Shown here in pieces: positions 1-11,538 of a stretch of 64,000 bases of DNA; the first letter of the stretch is position 1, and each line of letters opens with the position of its first letter. Source of the DNA: Ancistrus triradiatus (lineage: Eukaryota > Chordata > Actinopteri > Siluriformes > Loricariidae); assembly GCA_025084515.1 (NCBI GenBank), contig JAJAGP010000944.1:195770-259769 (forward strand), read 5' to 3'. Under the pieces are notes generated by a model, which was given only the letters and a program-made list of their open reading frames with translations, searched no databases and was not told where the DNA came from. Made by a program: the position numbers and the translations under genes.

Positions 1-1021
1 TGTCTCTAGCCACACCCAGGCCTGATTATTGCGACACCTGTTCTCAATCAGGACATCACTTAAATACGACCTGCCTGACAAAGTGAAGTACACCAAAAGA
101 TCCTTAAAAGCTACACAGCTTTGCCGAGATCCAAAGAAATTCAGGAACAATTGAGAAAGAAAGTGATTGAGATCTATCAGTCTGGAAAGGGTTATAAAGC
201 CATTTCTAAATCTTTGGGACTCCAGCAAACCACAGTGAGAGCCATTATCCACAAATGGCGAAAACATGGAACAGTGGTGAACCTTTCAAGGACTGGCCGG
301 CCAACCAAAATTACCCCAAGAGTACAGCGATGACTCATCCAAGAGGTCACAAAAGACCCCATAACAACATCCAAAGAACTGCAGGCCTCACTTGAATCAT
401 TCAAGGTCAGTGTTCATGCCTCCACCATAAGAAAGAGACTGGCCAAAAATGGCCTGCTTGTCAGAGTTCCAAGAAGAAAACCACTGCTGAGCAAAAAGAA
501 CAATAAAGCTTGTCTAAATTTTTCCAGAACACATCTTGATGATCCCCAAGACTTTTGGGAAAACGTTCTGTGGACTGACGAGACAAAATTTTAACTCTTT
601 GGAAGGTGTGTCCCATTACATGTGGCGTAAAAGTAACACAGCATTTCAGAAAAATAACATTATACCAACAGTAAAATATGGTGATGGTAGTGTGATGGTT
701 TGGAGATTTTTTGCTGCTTCAGGACCTGGAAGACTTGCTGTGATAAATTGAACTATGAATTCTGCTGTCTACCAAAAAATCTTGAAGGAGAATGTCCGGC
801 CATCTGTTTGTGACCTCAAGCTGAACGAACTTGGGTTCTGCAGCACGACAATGACCAAAACACACCAGCAAATCCACCTCTGAATGGCTGAAGAAAAACA
901 AAATGAAGACTTTGTTTACTTGTGTTGTCTTTGACTAATATTTAAACTGTTTTGATGAAAAAAAATTGATGAAAAAAATAGGAAATCAGGAAGGGGGCAA
1001 ACACTTTTTGACACCATTGTA
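1..1021 (+). mobile_element. Tc1-like transposon, decayed, cut by window start
   Basis: From 121 the + strand reads a Tc1 transposase: a paired HTH region with GYKAISKSLGLQQTTVRAI, the GRPTKITPR linker, RRKPLLSKK, then WTDETKF as the first catalytic-Asp block and QHDND as the second. Stop codons interrupt it from 331 onward and no intact frame remains. The right end carries a Tc1-type tail (aaacactttttgacaccattgta). The left terminal repeat is outside or lost. Confidence 0.8.
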
Positions 1022-1470
1022 AATGAAAGCATGGCCCCAACAAGAGAGTTTTCAATTTAAACAATTGCGAGGATTATAAAACTCCTTCAAGAAGGAAATC
1101 CAACATGAAGTGTGGCGAAGGATGTTAATTGTACTCGGTCTTTCTTTCAAACTTTTGTGCAAATATAACATAAATGGGAGTCTTATGAATGGAAAACATA
1201 CAGGTGCCCAAATAAAACATCAAAGCATCAAGAATATGCCATGCCATCTTGGAGTATGCCATAAAATAGTAAATGATGAACAAAAACTAATGACAAAATA
1301 ATGTGCAGAAGCAGGAGTCAATATTTCTGACAGAACTATAAAAAATTAGTAGAATGAAATGAGATTTACCTATAGAAAGCCGAACAAAAACCAGTACTAA
1401 CATCTAAATTGAAGATACCAATGTTACAGTGGGCTAAAGAGAAGCAATCATGCAGCTGAGTACTAACGGT
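1022..1470 (+). mobile_element. Second Tc1-like relic
   Basis: Interrupted + strand pieces read LLQEGNPT, SVAKDVNC, KTSK, KPVLTSK and LQWAKEKQS, which fit the N-terminal half of another Tc1-family transposase. There are frameshifts and stops throughout. It abuts the end of the preceding Tc1 copy and has no recognisable terminal repeats. Confidence 0.6.
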
Positions 1471-1957
1471 GATTTTGTTTGGTTATTGATTCCATAATGT
1501 TAACAGTGAATAATTCAATTACTAAACTTCATCTGGAAAAAATATGCCATTAATTAAAATAATTTAATTACATTTGTTTAAGTTCTGCTCCCCAAATTGT
1601 CCCGCTGTTAAACAAAAATAGTTTGGTGTCATATCTGTGATTTGTTTATTTGCTACAAAGTAAAAAAAGCTGGGCATACAACCTAAAAGTGAGGTAATTC
1701 CTTACTTTTTGCCATGGATAGTATATGCTTTCTATCCTTTTGGATGTGTGGCAGTCAGTGGCACAAGAAATAGAGAGAAGGAAATTCTGCTAAATATCAC
1801 CTAAAATCCTCACCCTGAAAGCTATTGCTGCACAATCACTGAAGCTGAAATAAGGTTATTCAAAAATCATCAAATCATACTGGCTATTTGTGCTTAGATA
1901 TCAGATATTCTGTTCATGTAAGAGTACCAATGGATTTTAATGTACAATAACAGTTAA

Positions 1958-1991
<34 letters not shown>

Positions 1992-2492
1992 AGGATGTCA
2001 ACTGTCTGTCAAAGTGGATGTTATAAAATATTGATTGATAGGATGTGCAAACATTTACATATGCTGGATTTTATGTTTAAGGTTTCCAATTGGTTTAAAT
2101 TATTTTCATTTAGGAAATCATTAAAATGTGTAATTAGACCAGGAGTGTCCAAAATGGTGAAAGACTTCAAGTCTTCCTCAAGGCTTATGGTTAGAAAAGG
2201 TAAACATTTCATGAAACAACAACAACAAGGTAGGCTTGCATTAACACACCACCCATCTTTACTATTGCACCCCCACCTGGGAATCAAACTCCTGCGCTCA
2301 GGGACTGCAAGCCAACCAGCCACCAGAGCTGCTTTTTGTCAGTGGAGAACTATTGACACTAATTACTTCAAATGATTAAAAAACACACTCCTTATAGGAT
2401 TACATAAATTAAATGCCAAAGTTCTTTTTTGACCAACAAATTTGTCAAAATGTTTGTGTTGGGTATCTTCTGTGCTATATAGTACAGTAATA
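1471..2492. other. Intergenic, no gene seen
   Basis: AT-rich sequence with a long G run at 1958-1990. No exon with splice borders or recognisable repeat protein was seen. The open frame at 1995-2375 has no family resemblance. Confidence 0.4.
1958..1990. repeat. 33-bp poly-G run
   Basis: An uninterrupted run of 33 G, flanked by cagttaa and aaggatg. Such a tract could fold as a G-quadruplex, but it is also a common error signature in polished long-read assemblies and of dark-cycle calls in two-colour short reads. Confidence 0.95.
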
Positions 2493-3167
2493 CAGTGGTA
2501 CCTACAGTGCTTCTCAATAAACTCAGAAGAAGAAATTTGGTTCTCTACCCATTTTGACTAGAAAAATTTGTCTTAACTCTTGTCGTTTGCTCAGTACTTG
2601 GCGCACTTTCTTAAACTTGTATTCGAGCCATGCAACTCGTTTCAGCCTAAACTCAATTCACGATTCATGATTCATGAGTCACAAGTTAGCTTAGCAGCTA
2701 TTCTAGTACCTGGAGTTTATCAATAGAGTAAGTAAGCTTTTACTTTTCACTTTCAATCATTACTCACTAAATTACACGAGTTTTTTTCAATACTTTATTA
2801 TAAAATATTCTTTGTGTTAATGATTTTGGCCATCTGTAGGTTAATGTAAATGTTTTAAACATTAACTTACTTATCATTACTTCTCATAGACCCTGCTATG
2901 ATGCAGCATAGACCGCTCTACCAAACACTATTTAAACTCATCAGTTCATGATACATTTAACTTATGATGGGTCTGTCGGAAAATATCCACATTGTAAATC
3001 AGGCAGCACCTGTACAATACAACCCCATTAATGCATAGAATGCCTATAATACAGTGTGGCTTTTCATTCAATTTACATTATTTCTTATGGATAAAATTTG
3101 CTTGGTGCTTGTTTTTGGTTCTCGACAAGACTTGAATGAATTAACAACGAGAAACGAGGGACCACTG
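2493..3167. mobile_element. Non-autonomous DNA transposon (MITE), CAGTGGTACCT family
   Basis: The left end cagtggtacct and right end of the type gagggaccactg are inverted repeats, each flanked by TA. There is no transposase. An inverted relative lies at 38625-40492. Inside, near 2950-3020, is sequence also shared with the element ends at 31019-33030 (cttatgatgggtctgtcgg), so the copy may be composite. The superfamily is not certain; TA flanks suggest Tc1/mariner-like mobilisation. Confidence 0.6.
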
Positions 3168-4129
3168 TATCTCATTCATGCAAACAGTATGGATCTAAAG
3201 AGTGGAGTAAGGATCAAAGACATTGTAGAGAAGGAGGCCTGACACGATACTGATGTGGCATACTGTATAGTCTGTACTATTAAAATAATGCATTCTTGTA
3301 CTTTTGTATGCATTTGCCATAGAGAGATGGGCCATTCCTTAAGAAACATTCCTTTTGCCACAGGAATTTGATTTTGCAAGCTTGTACTGTTTGGAATTGT
3401 GTCAGCAAACACCTAAAGTGGCTTTAGGAAAAGTATGTTTAAGACATAGTGTTTGGTTACCATCCAATTCCAATTTCATCCATGTTAGACCTAGACTCTG
3501 TTTCAGCAATGGTTCTATCAAGAATGTTTTGATAGAACTGAAACAAATTTTCAGCAACTGACTTTCTGCAGGATATTAGTCTACAAAAACAGAGAATCAC
3601 CCCTCCCAGAAACTATCACTATGCACCTCTTGTAGAGGCTCAGGTACTCTGTCACATCCTCCACTGCAGTGCATAGATACTGACCTAGTAAATACGGAAG
3701 AAATGTGCCAAATTTAAAAAGATTTTAAATAACACTTCTCTGTGAGCACTGTCATAATCTACCTCAAGCAAAATATAGACAATGCACTTGCAGACAAAAC
3801 TGATCAGGTGACATTTTCCACATTTCAGTGATCCCTGCTATAACTGCAGATTCTTTGTTAAGTCATCTACAAACTCCCTCTCACTGACTACTATAAACGT
3901 GGGAAGCAAGTTCATTTATTGCCAAAAACTGAACAGCCTCACCATCTCTTCACACAGTAACTATTATTTTATCCAAAGTAGCAAGCCTAAACTGATTGTA
4001 TTACCAAGTACATGTTGCACATTGTGTATGTACAAAATGAGGTTGTCTATGAAGTCTGTTTCCAATTGATGTGTGTATTGTTAGTGACTCTTGATGACCA
4101 CCACAAAACCTCACTGATACATATTCCTA
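3168..4129. other. Intergenic, no gene seen
   Basis: Short open frames only (for example 3355-3561), without splice borders plus homology. No recognisable repeat protein. Confidence 0.4.
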
Positions 4130-4445
4130 CTTGCTTTATCCATTTCAAGGTCATGGTGAGCTGGGCCCTAACAGGTAGTGCACGGCTCAGGGCAGGAACC
4201 TACCCTAGGCAAGGAACCAGTCCTTCGCAGGACACACACTAACTCACTTACACTGAGACACAATTAACAATTAACCTAACGCTGTCTTTGGAATGGTTGT
4301 ATCCATAAACGGTCCATGCAGTTATGGGGAAATCATGCTGGATCTGCACTGGTAGGGTTCAGACCAAGAGCTGAACCAGTAGTCTCTGGAGCTGTGAAGT
4401 GACTGTGCTTCACAGAACTACTTGTGCCATGGTGCTGCCCACCAC
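4130..4445 (-). repeat. tRNA-derived SINE fragment, inverted
   Basis: The reverse strand resembles the fish SINE class that begins with 'ggcagcacggtggc' and ends with tail text near 'tgaatggataaagcaa'. Seen on the + strand are the inverted landmarks ctttatccatttcaaggt, ggaacctaccctag, aggacacacactaactc and a final accatggtgctgccca. It is diverged. Confidence 0.55.
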
Positions 4446-4743
4446 TTGCAATATGGAAAGCAGTAACTTTCTACAGACTGAACTGCATCACTTCTTGCAT
4501 TATGAGAAAACTTTTTAAAAATTGACTGGGATTGCCTATTCAAAACTATTTAAAAAATAGAAATTTTAGATGGTGTCTGGTTTGAGAGGATGGACTTCAG
4601 GATGGAGGATGGAGGAGGTTTTAGCGCATCACCAAGATCAGACAAAGTATGGTCCTGAAGTCACAGCACACTTTCTTTTTAATAAGCTACATATGCTCTA
4701 TGGCATGCCAAAACTATGCCTTCATGTCTTCTGATTAATGGTA

Positions 4744-6333
4744 CAGTGGGGCAAAAAAGTATTTAGTCAGCCACTCATTGTGCAAGTTCTCCTACTTCGA
4801 AAGATGAGAGAGGTCAGTAATTTTCATCATAGGTACAACTGTGAGAGACAAAATGAGGAAAAAAAACCCCAGGAAATCACATTGAAGGATTTTAACTGTA
4901 AATCATGGTGGAAAATAAGTATTTGGTCAATAACAAAAGTTCAACTCAATATTTTGTAACATAACCTTTGTTGGCAATGACAGAGGTCAAGTGTTTCCTG
5001 TAAGTCTTCACCAGGTTTGCACACAATGTAGCTGGTATTTTGACCCATTCCTCCATGCAGATCTCCTCTAGAGCAGTGATGTTTTGGGGGTTTCGCTGGG
5101 CAACACGGACTTTCAACTCCCTCTACAAATTTTCTATGGAGTTGAGGTCTGGAGACTGGCTAGGCCACTCCAGGACCTTGAAATGCTTTTTACGGAGCCA
5201 CTCCTTTATTGCCCGAGCGGTGTGTTTGGGATCATCATGTGTATGTCATGCTGTGTTTGTCATGCTGGAAGACCCAGCCACATTCCATCTTCAATGCTAT
5301 AACTGATGGAAGGAGGTTTTGGCTTAAAATCTCATGATACATGGCCCTGTTCATTCTTCCCTTAACACGGATCAGTCGTCCTGTCCCCTTTGCAGAAAAA
5401 CAGCCCCAAAGCATGATGTTTCCACCCCCATGCTTCACAGTAGGTATGGCGCAACTCAGAATTCTTCTTCCTCCAAACACGACGAGTTGAGTTTTTACCA
5501 AAAAGTTCTATTTTGGTTTCATCTGACCACATGATATTCTCCCAATCCTCTTCTGCATCATCCATATGCTCTCTGACTAACTTCAGATGGGCCTGGACAT
5601 GTGCTGGCTTAAGCAGAGGGACACGCCTGGCACTGCAGGATCTGAGTCCCTCTAGGCATAGTGTGTTACTGATAGTAGCCTTGCTACTTTGGTCCCAGCT
5701 CTCTGCAGGTCATTCATCAGGTCCCTCCGTGTAGTTCTGGGATTTTTGCTCACCGTTCTCATGATTATTTTGACCCCATGGGATGAGATCTTGTGTGGAG
5801 CCCCAGATCGAGGGAGATTATCAATGGTTTTGTATGTCTTACAATTGCTCCCACAGTTGATTTATTCACACCAACCTGCTTGCCTATTGTAGATTCACTC
5901 TTCCTAGCCTGCTGCAGGTCTAAAATTTTTTCCTGCTGTCCTTCGATAGCTCTTTGGTCTTGGCCATGGTTGAGTTTGGAGTCTGACTGTTTGAGGCCGT
6001 GGACAGGTGTCTTTTATACAGATAACGAGGTCAAACAGGTGCCATTAATACAGGTAACGATTGGAGGACAGAAGAGCTTCTTAAAGAAGAAGTTACAGGT
6101 CTGTGAGAGCCAGAAATCTTGCTTGTTTGTGGGTGACCAAATACTTATTTCCCACCATGATTTACAATTAAATTCTTTAAAAATCCTACAATGTGATTTC
6201 CTAGATTTTTGTTTCTCGTTTTGTCTCTCATAGTTGAAGTGTACCTATGATGAAAATTACAGACCTCTCTCATCTTTCAAAGTAGGAGAACTTGCACAAT
6301 CAATGGCTGACTAAATACTTTTTTGCCCCACTG
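4744..6333 (-). mobile_element. Tc1-like transposon, CAGTGGGGCAAAAAAG family, copy A
   Basis: Inverted termini (cagtggggcaaaaaagt / acttttttgccccactg) are flanked by TA. The transposase is on the minus strand and broken: pieces include EEDWENIMWSDETKIELFGK (5480-5565), VKHGGGNIMLWGCFSAKG (about 5370-5440) and a DPKHTA-type catalytic block. A duplicated gtgtatgtcatg tract lies near 5238. The element is nearly full length (1,590 bp) but inactive. Copies B (25649-27148) and C (55446-56973) belong to the same family. Confidence 0.9.
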
Positions 6334-6399
6334 TATATGTTATTTCAATCACACTCCCTGCCAACAGGCTTAAACATAAAGCATACAGGTATGAAACCT

Positions 6400-6835
6400 C
6401 TGTAGACAAACAGTGGTAGTGGAATGGGTTGTACTGAACCATTCAGTGACTGTCAGCATAATTTCTGATACCTTTCATGAGTCTCCACCTACATAAGAAG
6501 TCAATTTTCTGTTCTGTCCTCCTAAAACAATTTTTGCAAAGAAATGGTTTGCCATATTTGATTAATCACCAGGCTGGATTACACAGAGCCCTGACCTTAA
6601 CTACATGGAACACCACAGAGATAAACTGGTATGCTATCAGTGAGCAAGGGTTTATTGTCCAACATCAGTTCCTGATCTCACAGTCATGTTTCAAATGTAG
6701 TGGACTTCCTTCTCAAAAGGGTGAAAGCTGTTTGAGCAGCAAAAGTGGGACAAACTCTACTACTTTAATGATACCCATTTTACTGGATGTCATTTTTGGG
6801 TGTCCATAAACATTTAGCTATATAATGTATGTTTG
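6400..6835 (+). mobile_element. Relic of a fish DNA-transposon family
   Basis: The + strand resembles the common fish repeat whose tail reads 'gtgtccacatacttttgg'. Seen here are the landmarks cagagccctgaccttaacta, gtccaacatcagttcctg, agcaaaagtgggacaaac and gggtgtccataaacatttag. No terminal repeat or open frame survives. Family recall only; diverged. Confidence 0.5.
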
Positions 6836-6954
6836 AAACTACATACAAGTTCGATAGCTGAAACACAAATATAAATAAGTAAAATAACAAAGGGTTTTTA
6901 AAGTATTTAAAATGCTTTGTCATACAAATATGATATAAAAACCTATAAATGGGA

Positions 6955-7133
6955 CTGTGGTTGTACGACTGTTAAGCTGCTGGACTATTGTTCCAAAGAT
7001 CCCTGTCCCATCACTGTCAGTGCTAAGCTGCTTCAGCTAGGACCTTGAGCAAGGCCCTTCAATAACAATTGCTTGGATTGTACCATGTAAGACTGAGTTG
7101 CTTTGGATAAGAGTATCTGCCAAATGCTGTAAG
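6955..7133 (+). repeat. tRNA-derived SINE
   Basis: It reads like a tRNA-headed SINE: a decayed A-box region (gttaagctgctggact), ccttgagcaaggcccttcaa, attgcttggattgta, and the tail ggataagagtatctgccaaat. The same core (attgcttggattgtaagactg, ggataagggcgtctgctaaat) occurs in the better copy at 23994-24185. Confidence 0.75.
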
Positions 7134-7194
7134 AACATTTAGTGTAAAAGCTTAAGATACATGGCTGTGATAACACTTGCAGAAAGATGTCCAA

Positions 7195-7335
7195 ATGGGG
7201 TTTCTAGCCTATCCTAGAATTCACCAGGCACAGGCACTCCCTGGAATGGGCACCAGTCCATTTCCAGGTTCCATAAGAGCACCACTGGACCGTCACTATG
7301 CAAAGCCAGGCAAAAGTTTGAATCTATGTCCTGTG
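7195..7335 (-). repeat. SINE-like fragment, inverted
   Basis: The + strand has inverted SINE landmarks (ctagcctatcctagaattc, aatgggcaccagtcc). A fragment only, and diverged. Confidence 0.3.
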
Positions 7336-7969
7336 GAACTGATTCCAACAGTTGGCTTTTATCTCTGAACCACAAGAGCTGCTGTATATGAATAATTAAC
7401 ACAAATGATCATTTTGACACCTGTCCTATTCCGAGTAATGAGTGGATAACTTGCTTTCACAAAACTTGCTTATAATGGAGAGGTTAGGGCAGTTGTTGAG
7501 GCAGTGAATAATATGAATAATTTCTACCTGATCTACCGTGAATGTCTAACTATCCATAGATCCAATAAAATCGTAAGAAAAGTGTAAATGACAGGGTGGC
7601 TGTAGAGCTGCTGGAAAATGAATTAAATCACACAGAGCGTACTCATCCAGAGTCCTTCATTGTTTTGGTGTAAATGTGTAAATATCTATATTTTAAGTGT
7701 AATGCATCAGTCTGAAGTGAGAGTATGGGACTAAAATGACAAGTTTATTTATTTCAGTACAGGGAATTGTGAGCAATAATATTTATTTGTGATCAAATAA
7801 ATAGAGTACAGATGGACAGAGATTAAACTGGAAAACATTGGAACATTTCTCAGAGATATCCCGTGAATAATAATTCAACTCTTGGAATTTGTGAGCTTTG
7901 TGATGAACACCCATGAATACGACTTGCTGTTAATGTGGGAGTTTAGTCAAATCCAGAAGCACCGCTCAC

Positions 7970-8910
7970 AGCCCTACTCACCTGGATAAAACGCGTCAGG
8001 CGTTAGGACCCAGGAAGCGCGATTTTCCTCTCCAGCTGCTGCGGTCGAGAACGGGCGATGAGGGAGGATCGCGGCGTGAAGCCCAAAATTCACGCTGCCT
8101 TTGAATCCTTGGCCAAATCGCTCTGTTGAACTGAAACGAGCGCTACACACATCGATCCTCTTCAACGATCCCTCGGTGAACACTTCCTGCCGAAAGCCAT
8201 AGGACAGGCGATCGGGTTATTTAGGTAAGTGAGGTAAGGCGGCGCGGCACCATGCGATTAACAAAGGCGCTACTGGCGAGCTGAGGGGCATTAAAGGGGG
8301 CACTACGGATCGCCATGCACTGTTACGGGCAACTCCGGAAACTTTGCAGCCTGCGCGAGTGCACGAAGTCCGGCTTAACTCTAACCCATTCTATATAATC
8401 TTTCTACTGGGATTAATGCATATTGAACATAGTCTTGCAAAGTAGGCTATACGGTGTGCCGTCAGAACCGATATTTGCGGGAGGCTAATGATAGCTAATG
8501 GTCACTCATCTGCAGCCTTCAGTGGATTGGGACACGCCGTGTCGAGTGTTTTAGGCCTACATAAGAAATGAGAGCGACCGCCCGTGAGGTGTCTGTTTAA
8601 TTGAGGCGACTTTAGCACGCTTTCGTGAGTAAGGTGACGTTTTGCATCCTCTCAACCTGTCACCGTCGGAAGATAGTGTATACAGCTCGTAGCCCTCAAG
8701 TCATGTCACCCGCGTGTGTCTTACTGTCCCGTAACCCGTGTTTATGCTTTCGGAGCACATTATTGAGCCTTTTCTCTGTAATGTTCGTGCCGCTCAGTGA
8801 GATGCGTAACTGCCGATCTTCGGTCTTTTTGCTCGCGGTCAGGCTCGCAACGATGTTGCTTTGTGTCCAACTTTGGGTGAAAAGTCACAGAGAGACACGA
8901 GCGTGTCGTT
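7970..8910. promoter_or_regulatory. CpG-rich promoter-like stretch with splice donors on both strands
   Basis: CpG is dense from about 7980 to 8380 and moderate to 8900, in contrast to the AT-rich flanks. On the minus strand ctccagctg...ccag is followed by a consensus donor gtgagta (plus 7975-7981), so a minus-strand first exon could end at 7982. On the plus strand ttatttag is followed by gtaagtgag (8225), so a plus-strand first exon could end at 8224. This is compatible with a CpG-island promoter, perhaps bidirectional, for bcorl1 or for a leftward neighbour. No transcript evidence is available. Confidence 0.45.
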
Positions 8911-11538
8911 TGTTTATCACACAGTTTGAAGACGGTTCTGTTCAAGCAATAATTTGCAGTGTTCTAAGCTATATAGTAAGGCACTGAATGACCACGACAA
9001 AGACCCGCTGTCCTACTGGAAGTCCCGAACCTAAACAAGGCTTACTGCTCTTAAATTCAGTGTGCTGCCTCCGCCAGAGCTCGTCACATCTCCAGTGCAT
9101 GTTACTACACATAAGATGACAAAGACAACAATGTAGGCTATTATAGAATTACCAATGGGTATGTAGGGTACTGACGGCGTTGGTGTTTGGGGTAACATTT
9201 CTATTTATGAGCTTAAGAAGGACGGAACTCAGCTAAAAACATACACTCTCTGGTCAATTGCACCGAGGTACCACGTGTAGGATTCTTCTTGTTTATGTTA
9301 TGAAAGTGCTTTTTAGTTTACTTGTTCAAACATTTTAATGATATTCGGATTTACTGTCCCAGTCCTTGGTGCATCAAAGACATATTTTGTTCATAGTTGT
9401 TTTTTTTAGTGCCATTGGCCTAGTCCAAGGACAGATCAGCTTGGAAACAAATATTTTAGCCACTTGTGCTTTTTAAATGTTTTAGCAATATTGTGATATC
9501 ACTTTTGCTCTGTCTGGTCAATTTTGTACTCTCTCCATAAGCATTAAGGCTGTACAGAGCAGTGTCTTCAGACCACTGTTAAAGTTGTGGTTGTAAAGTC
9601 ACACTACTGTGTGTGACCAAAGCTCAAATGAAGCAGCCTGTGAAGTTGAAAGGGGGGAAAAAACTGATGCATGACAAGGAAGAGGAAGACAGGATGTAAC
9701 TGAGAGACTTGGGGTGGCTGTACTCAAGAACAGCATATGATACGGCCTTAAATAAGGAGTGATTGTTCCACTAATACAACCAAATAATGAACTGTAATTA
9801 TCACTCAGGGAATCGGGAACTGCAAAATAGAATTTCTGTTGCAGTCATGTAAAAAAAATCAGAATTGGCCTGTTATGCAACATCAATTAATACAAGATTC
9901 TCAAACCTAAGACTAAATTGGAGCAATGAATATGATTAATCTGTGGTGATTTTCTCTACCTGTCAGTCATGGCCACTTCCCTAAGTATGTTTTTTCTCTA
10001 ATCCATGTCGCTACTGACATTTGGCTACACACGCCACGAAGTTTGTGCCATACCAAAAGCCATGCAGTATTGTCGGGCACCTTAGTGTTAACTCACCCAT
10101 ATGAATATGCAAATGTGTGTAACATAAAGGTTAACTGTTACAGAGGGAGTTTATAGTGTACAGTCAAGACTCGGTCTTGTATTATTGGTTGTAACATCTG
10201 TGAATTTATGTCTGTGTTTTATTTAGCATTTGGGTTGACAATGCCAGTTACTTGAAATTTTCATTTCAAACTAGAAGGAATCAAACTATCAACCATAAAA
10301 ATCCACTTTGACATACTGATAACTACAAAAATGTTCATTGTCAATGAATTAGACACATTTTGATGGAATTCTGCTGTTACTGTTACCTGAGCTAATGCTA
10401 TTGGAATTACACATACATCATAAAGATATGGTACAGAGGTGCAACTCAAAGAAATATGAGATGGATGCAAGTCATGTGGCGCACATGACAGGGTTTTTAG
10501 TTAATATTGTGCAGTTAATTATAGTGTTTTTGGACTGTTTCTTCACATGGTAATATGTAAGATGGCCTCTATTTTTAATATCCTTAAGACTTAGCATTGC
10601 CTGCACACTGGTGATTTTATGGACCACATTTAACTGTCATAACTATCTGTAACCTACATAAGGTTCAACATAAGGTAGTTTTAATACTGTGTTGGAGACA
10701 CTTAAAAAAACTTGTGAAACTGAAAAGTTTCCACAGTCCATCTTAAACAGAAACAAAGTTTGCCTAATACAACATATAAGAGTGCAAGTAATTTATATGG
10801 CTGTAGGCATCAACCTGATTTCCAACATAAATAATTAAAGATGTATGCACTTCTCCAGCTGCAACCTTTTTTTCTGACTATCTTTGACTAAATAACATCT
10901 TTCATAAAACTCACAGATTTAAAGTTTTTTTTTCAACCAGGTGGGAAGGTTCATATATAGAAAACCCAGAAAAAATATAGTATACATGGAGTTTTTAATC
11001 ACATGCATTAATCATTTTTAACAGTCATTTCATTTAAACATAATGAATTGTAGGCTTGGTTATTATGGCCATTGTAATACTGCAAACTATATACTCATAA
11101 CTGAAATATGAAGTTTTCTGTGTAATTTGTGTTGTGTTTCTGTGTTTTGGCTTAATACATTCCAGGCCCTTTTGCTCCTGTTTTTTAACAAGGCTGTTAT
11201 GGATATGGACATTGAACATGTAGAGAAGGAAGACTTTTTTAATTGTCTTAAGTTATTTAATGAGACGATTGGTGTTGGATTCTGAAAAAAGTGGAAAAGC
11301 CTGTCCGTGCTTATTTATTTAGAGAACTGATTATTCAGAGTGGAAAATAGTGTGGTGTGGTCAATAGTTGTTGGTAATGTGAGTAGCTATAGGTGGCATT
11401 TCCAGAGCAGAAATATTTAGTTAGGTCAGTACAACACATGGGTATAAAAATCAACCAGTACCTTCTGAAATCGTTTTTTTCTTTTCTTTTTTTTCTTGTT
11501 TGTACCCTGCTTCTTTCACAGACCGTGTCCAGTATTTC
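8911..11538. other. Repeat-poor non-coding stretch
   Basis: No exon, RNA gene or recognisable transposon was seen. This and 13680-16130 are the most transposon-free parts of the window, consistent with 5' intronic or regulatory DNA. Confidence 0.4.

Noticed and set aside
8625..8987. 120-codon plus-strand frame
   Set aside because: No homology recognised and no splice context; an overlapping minus-strand frame is equally open.
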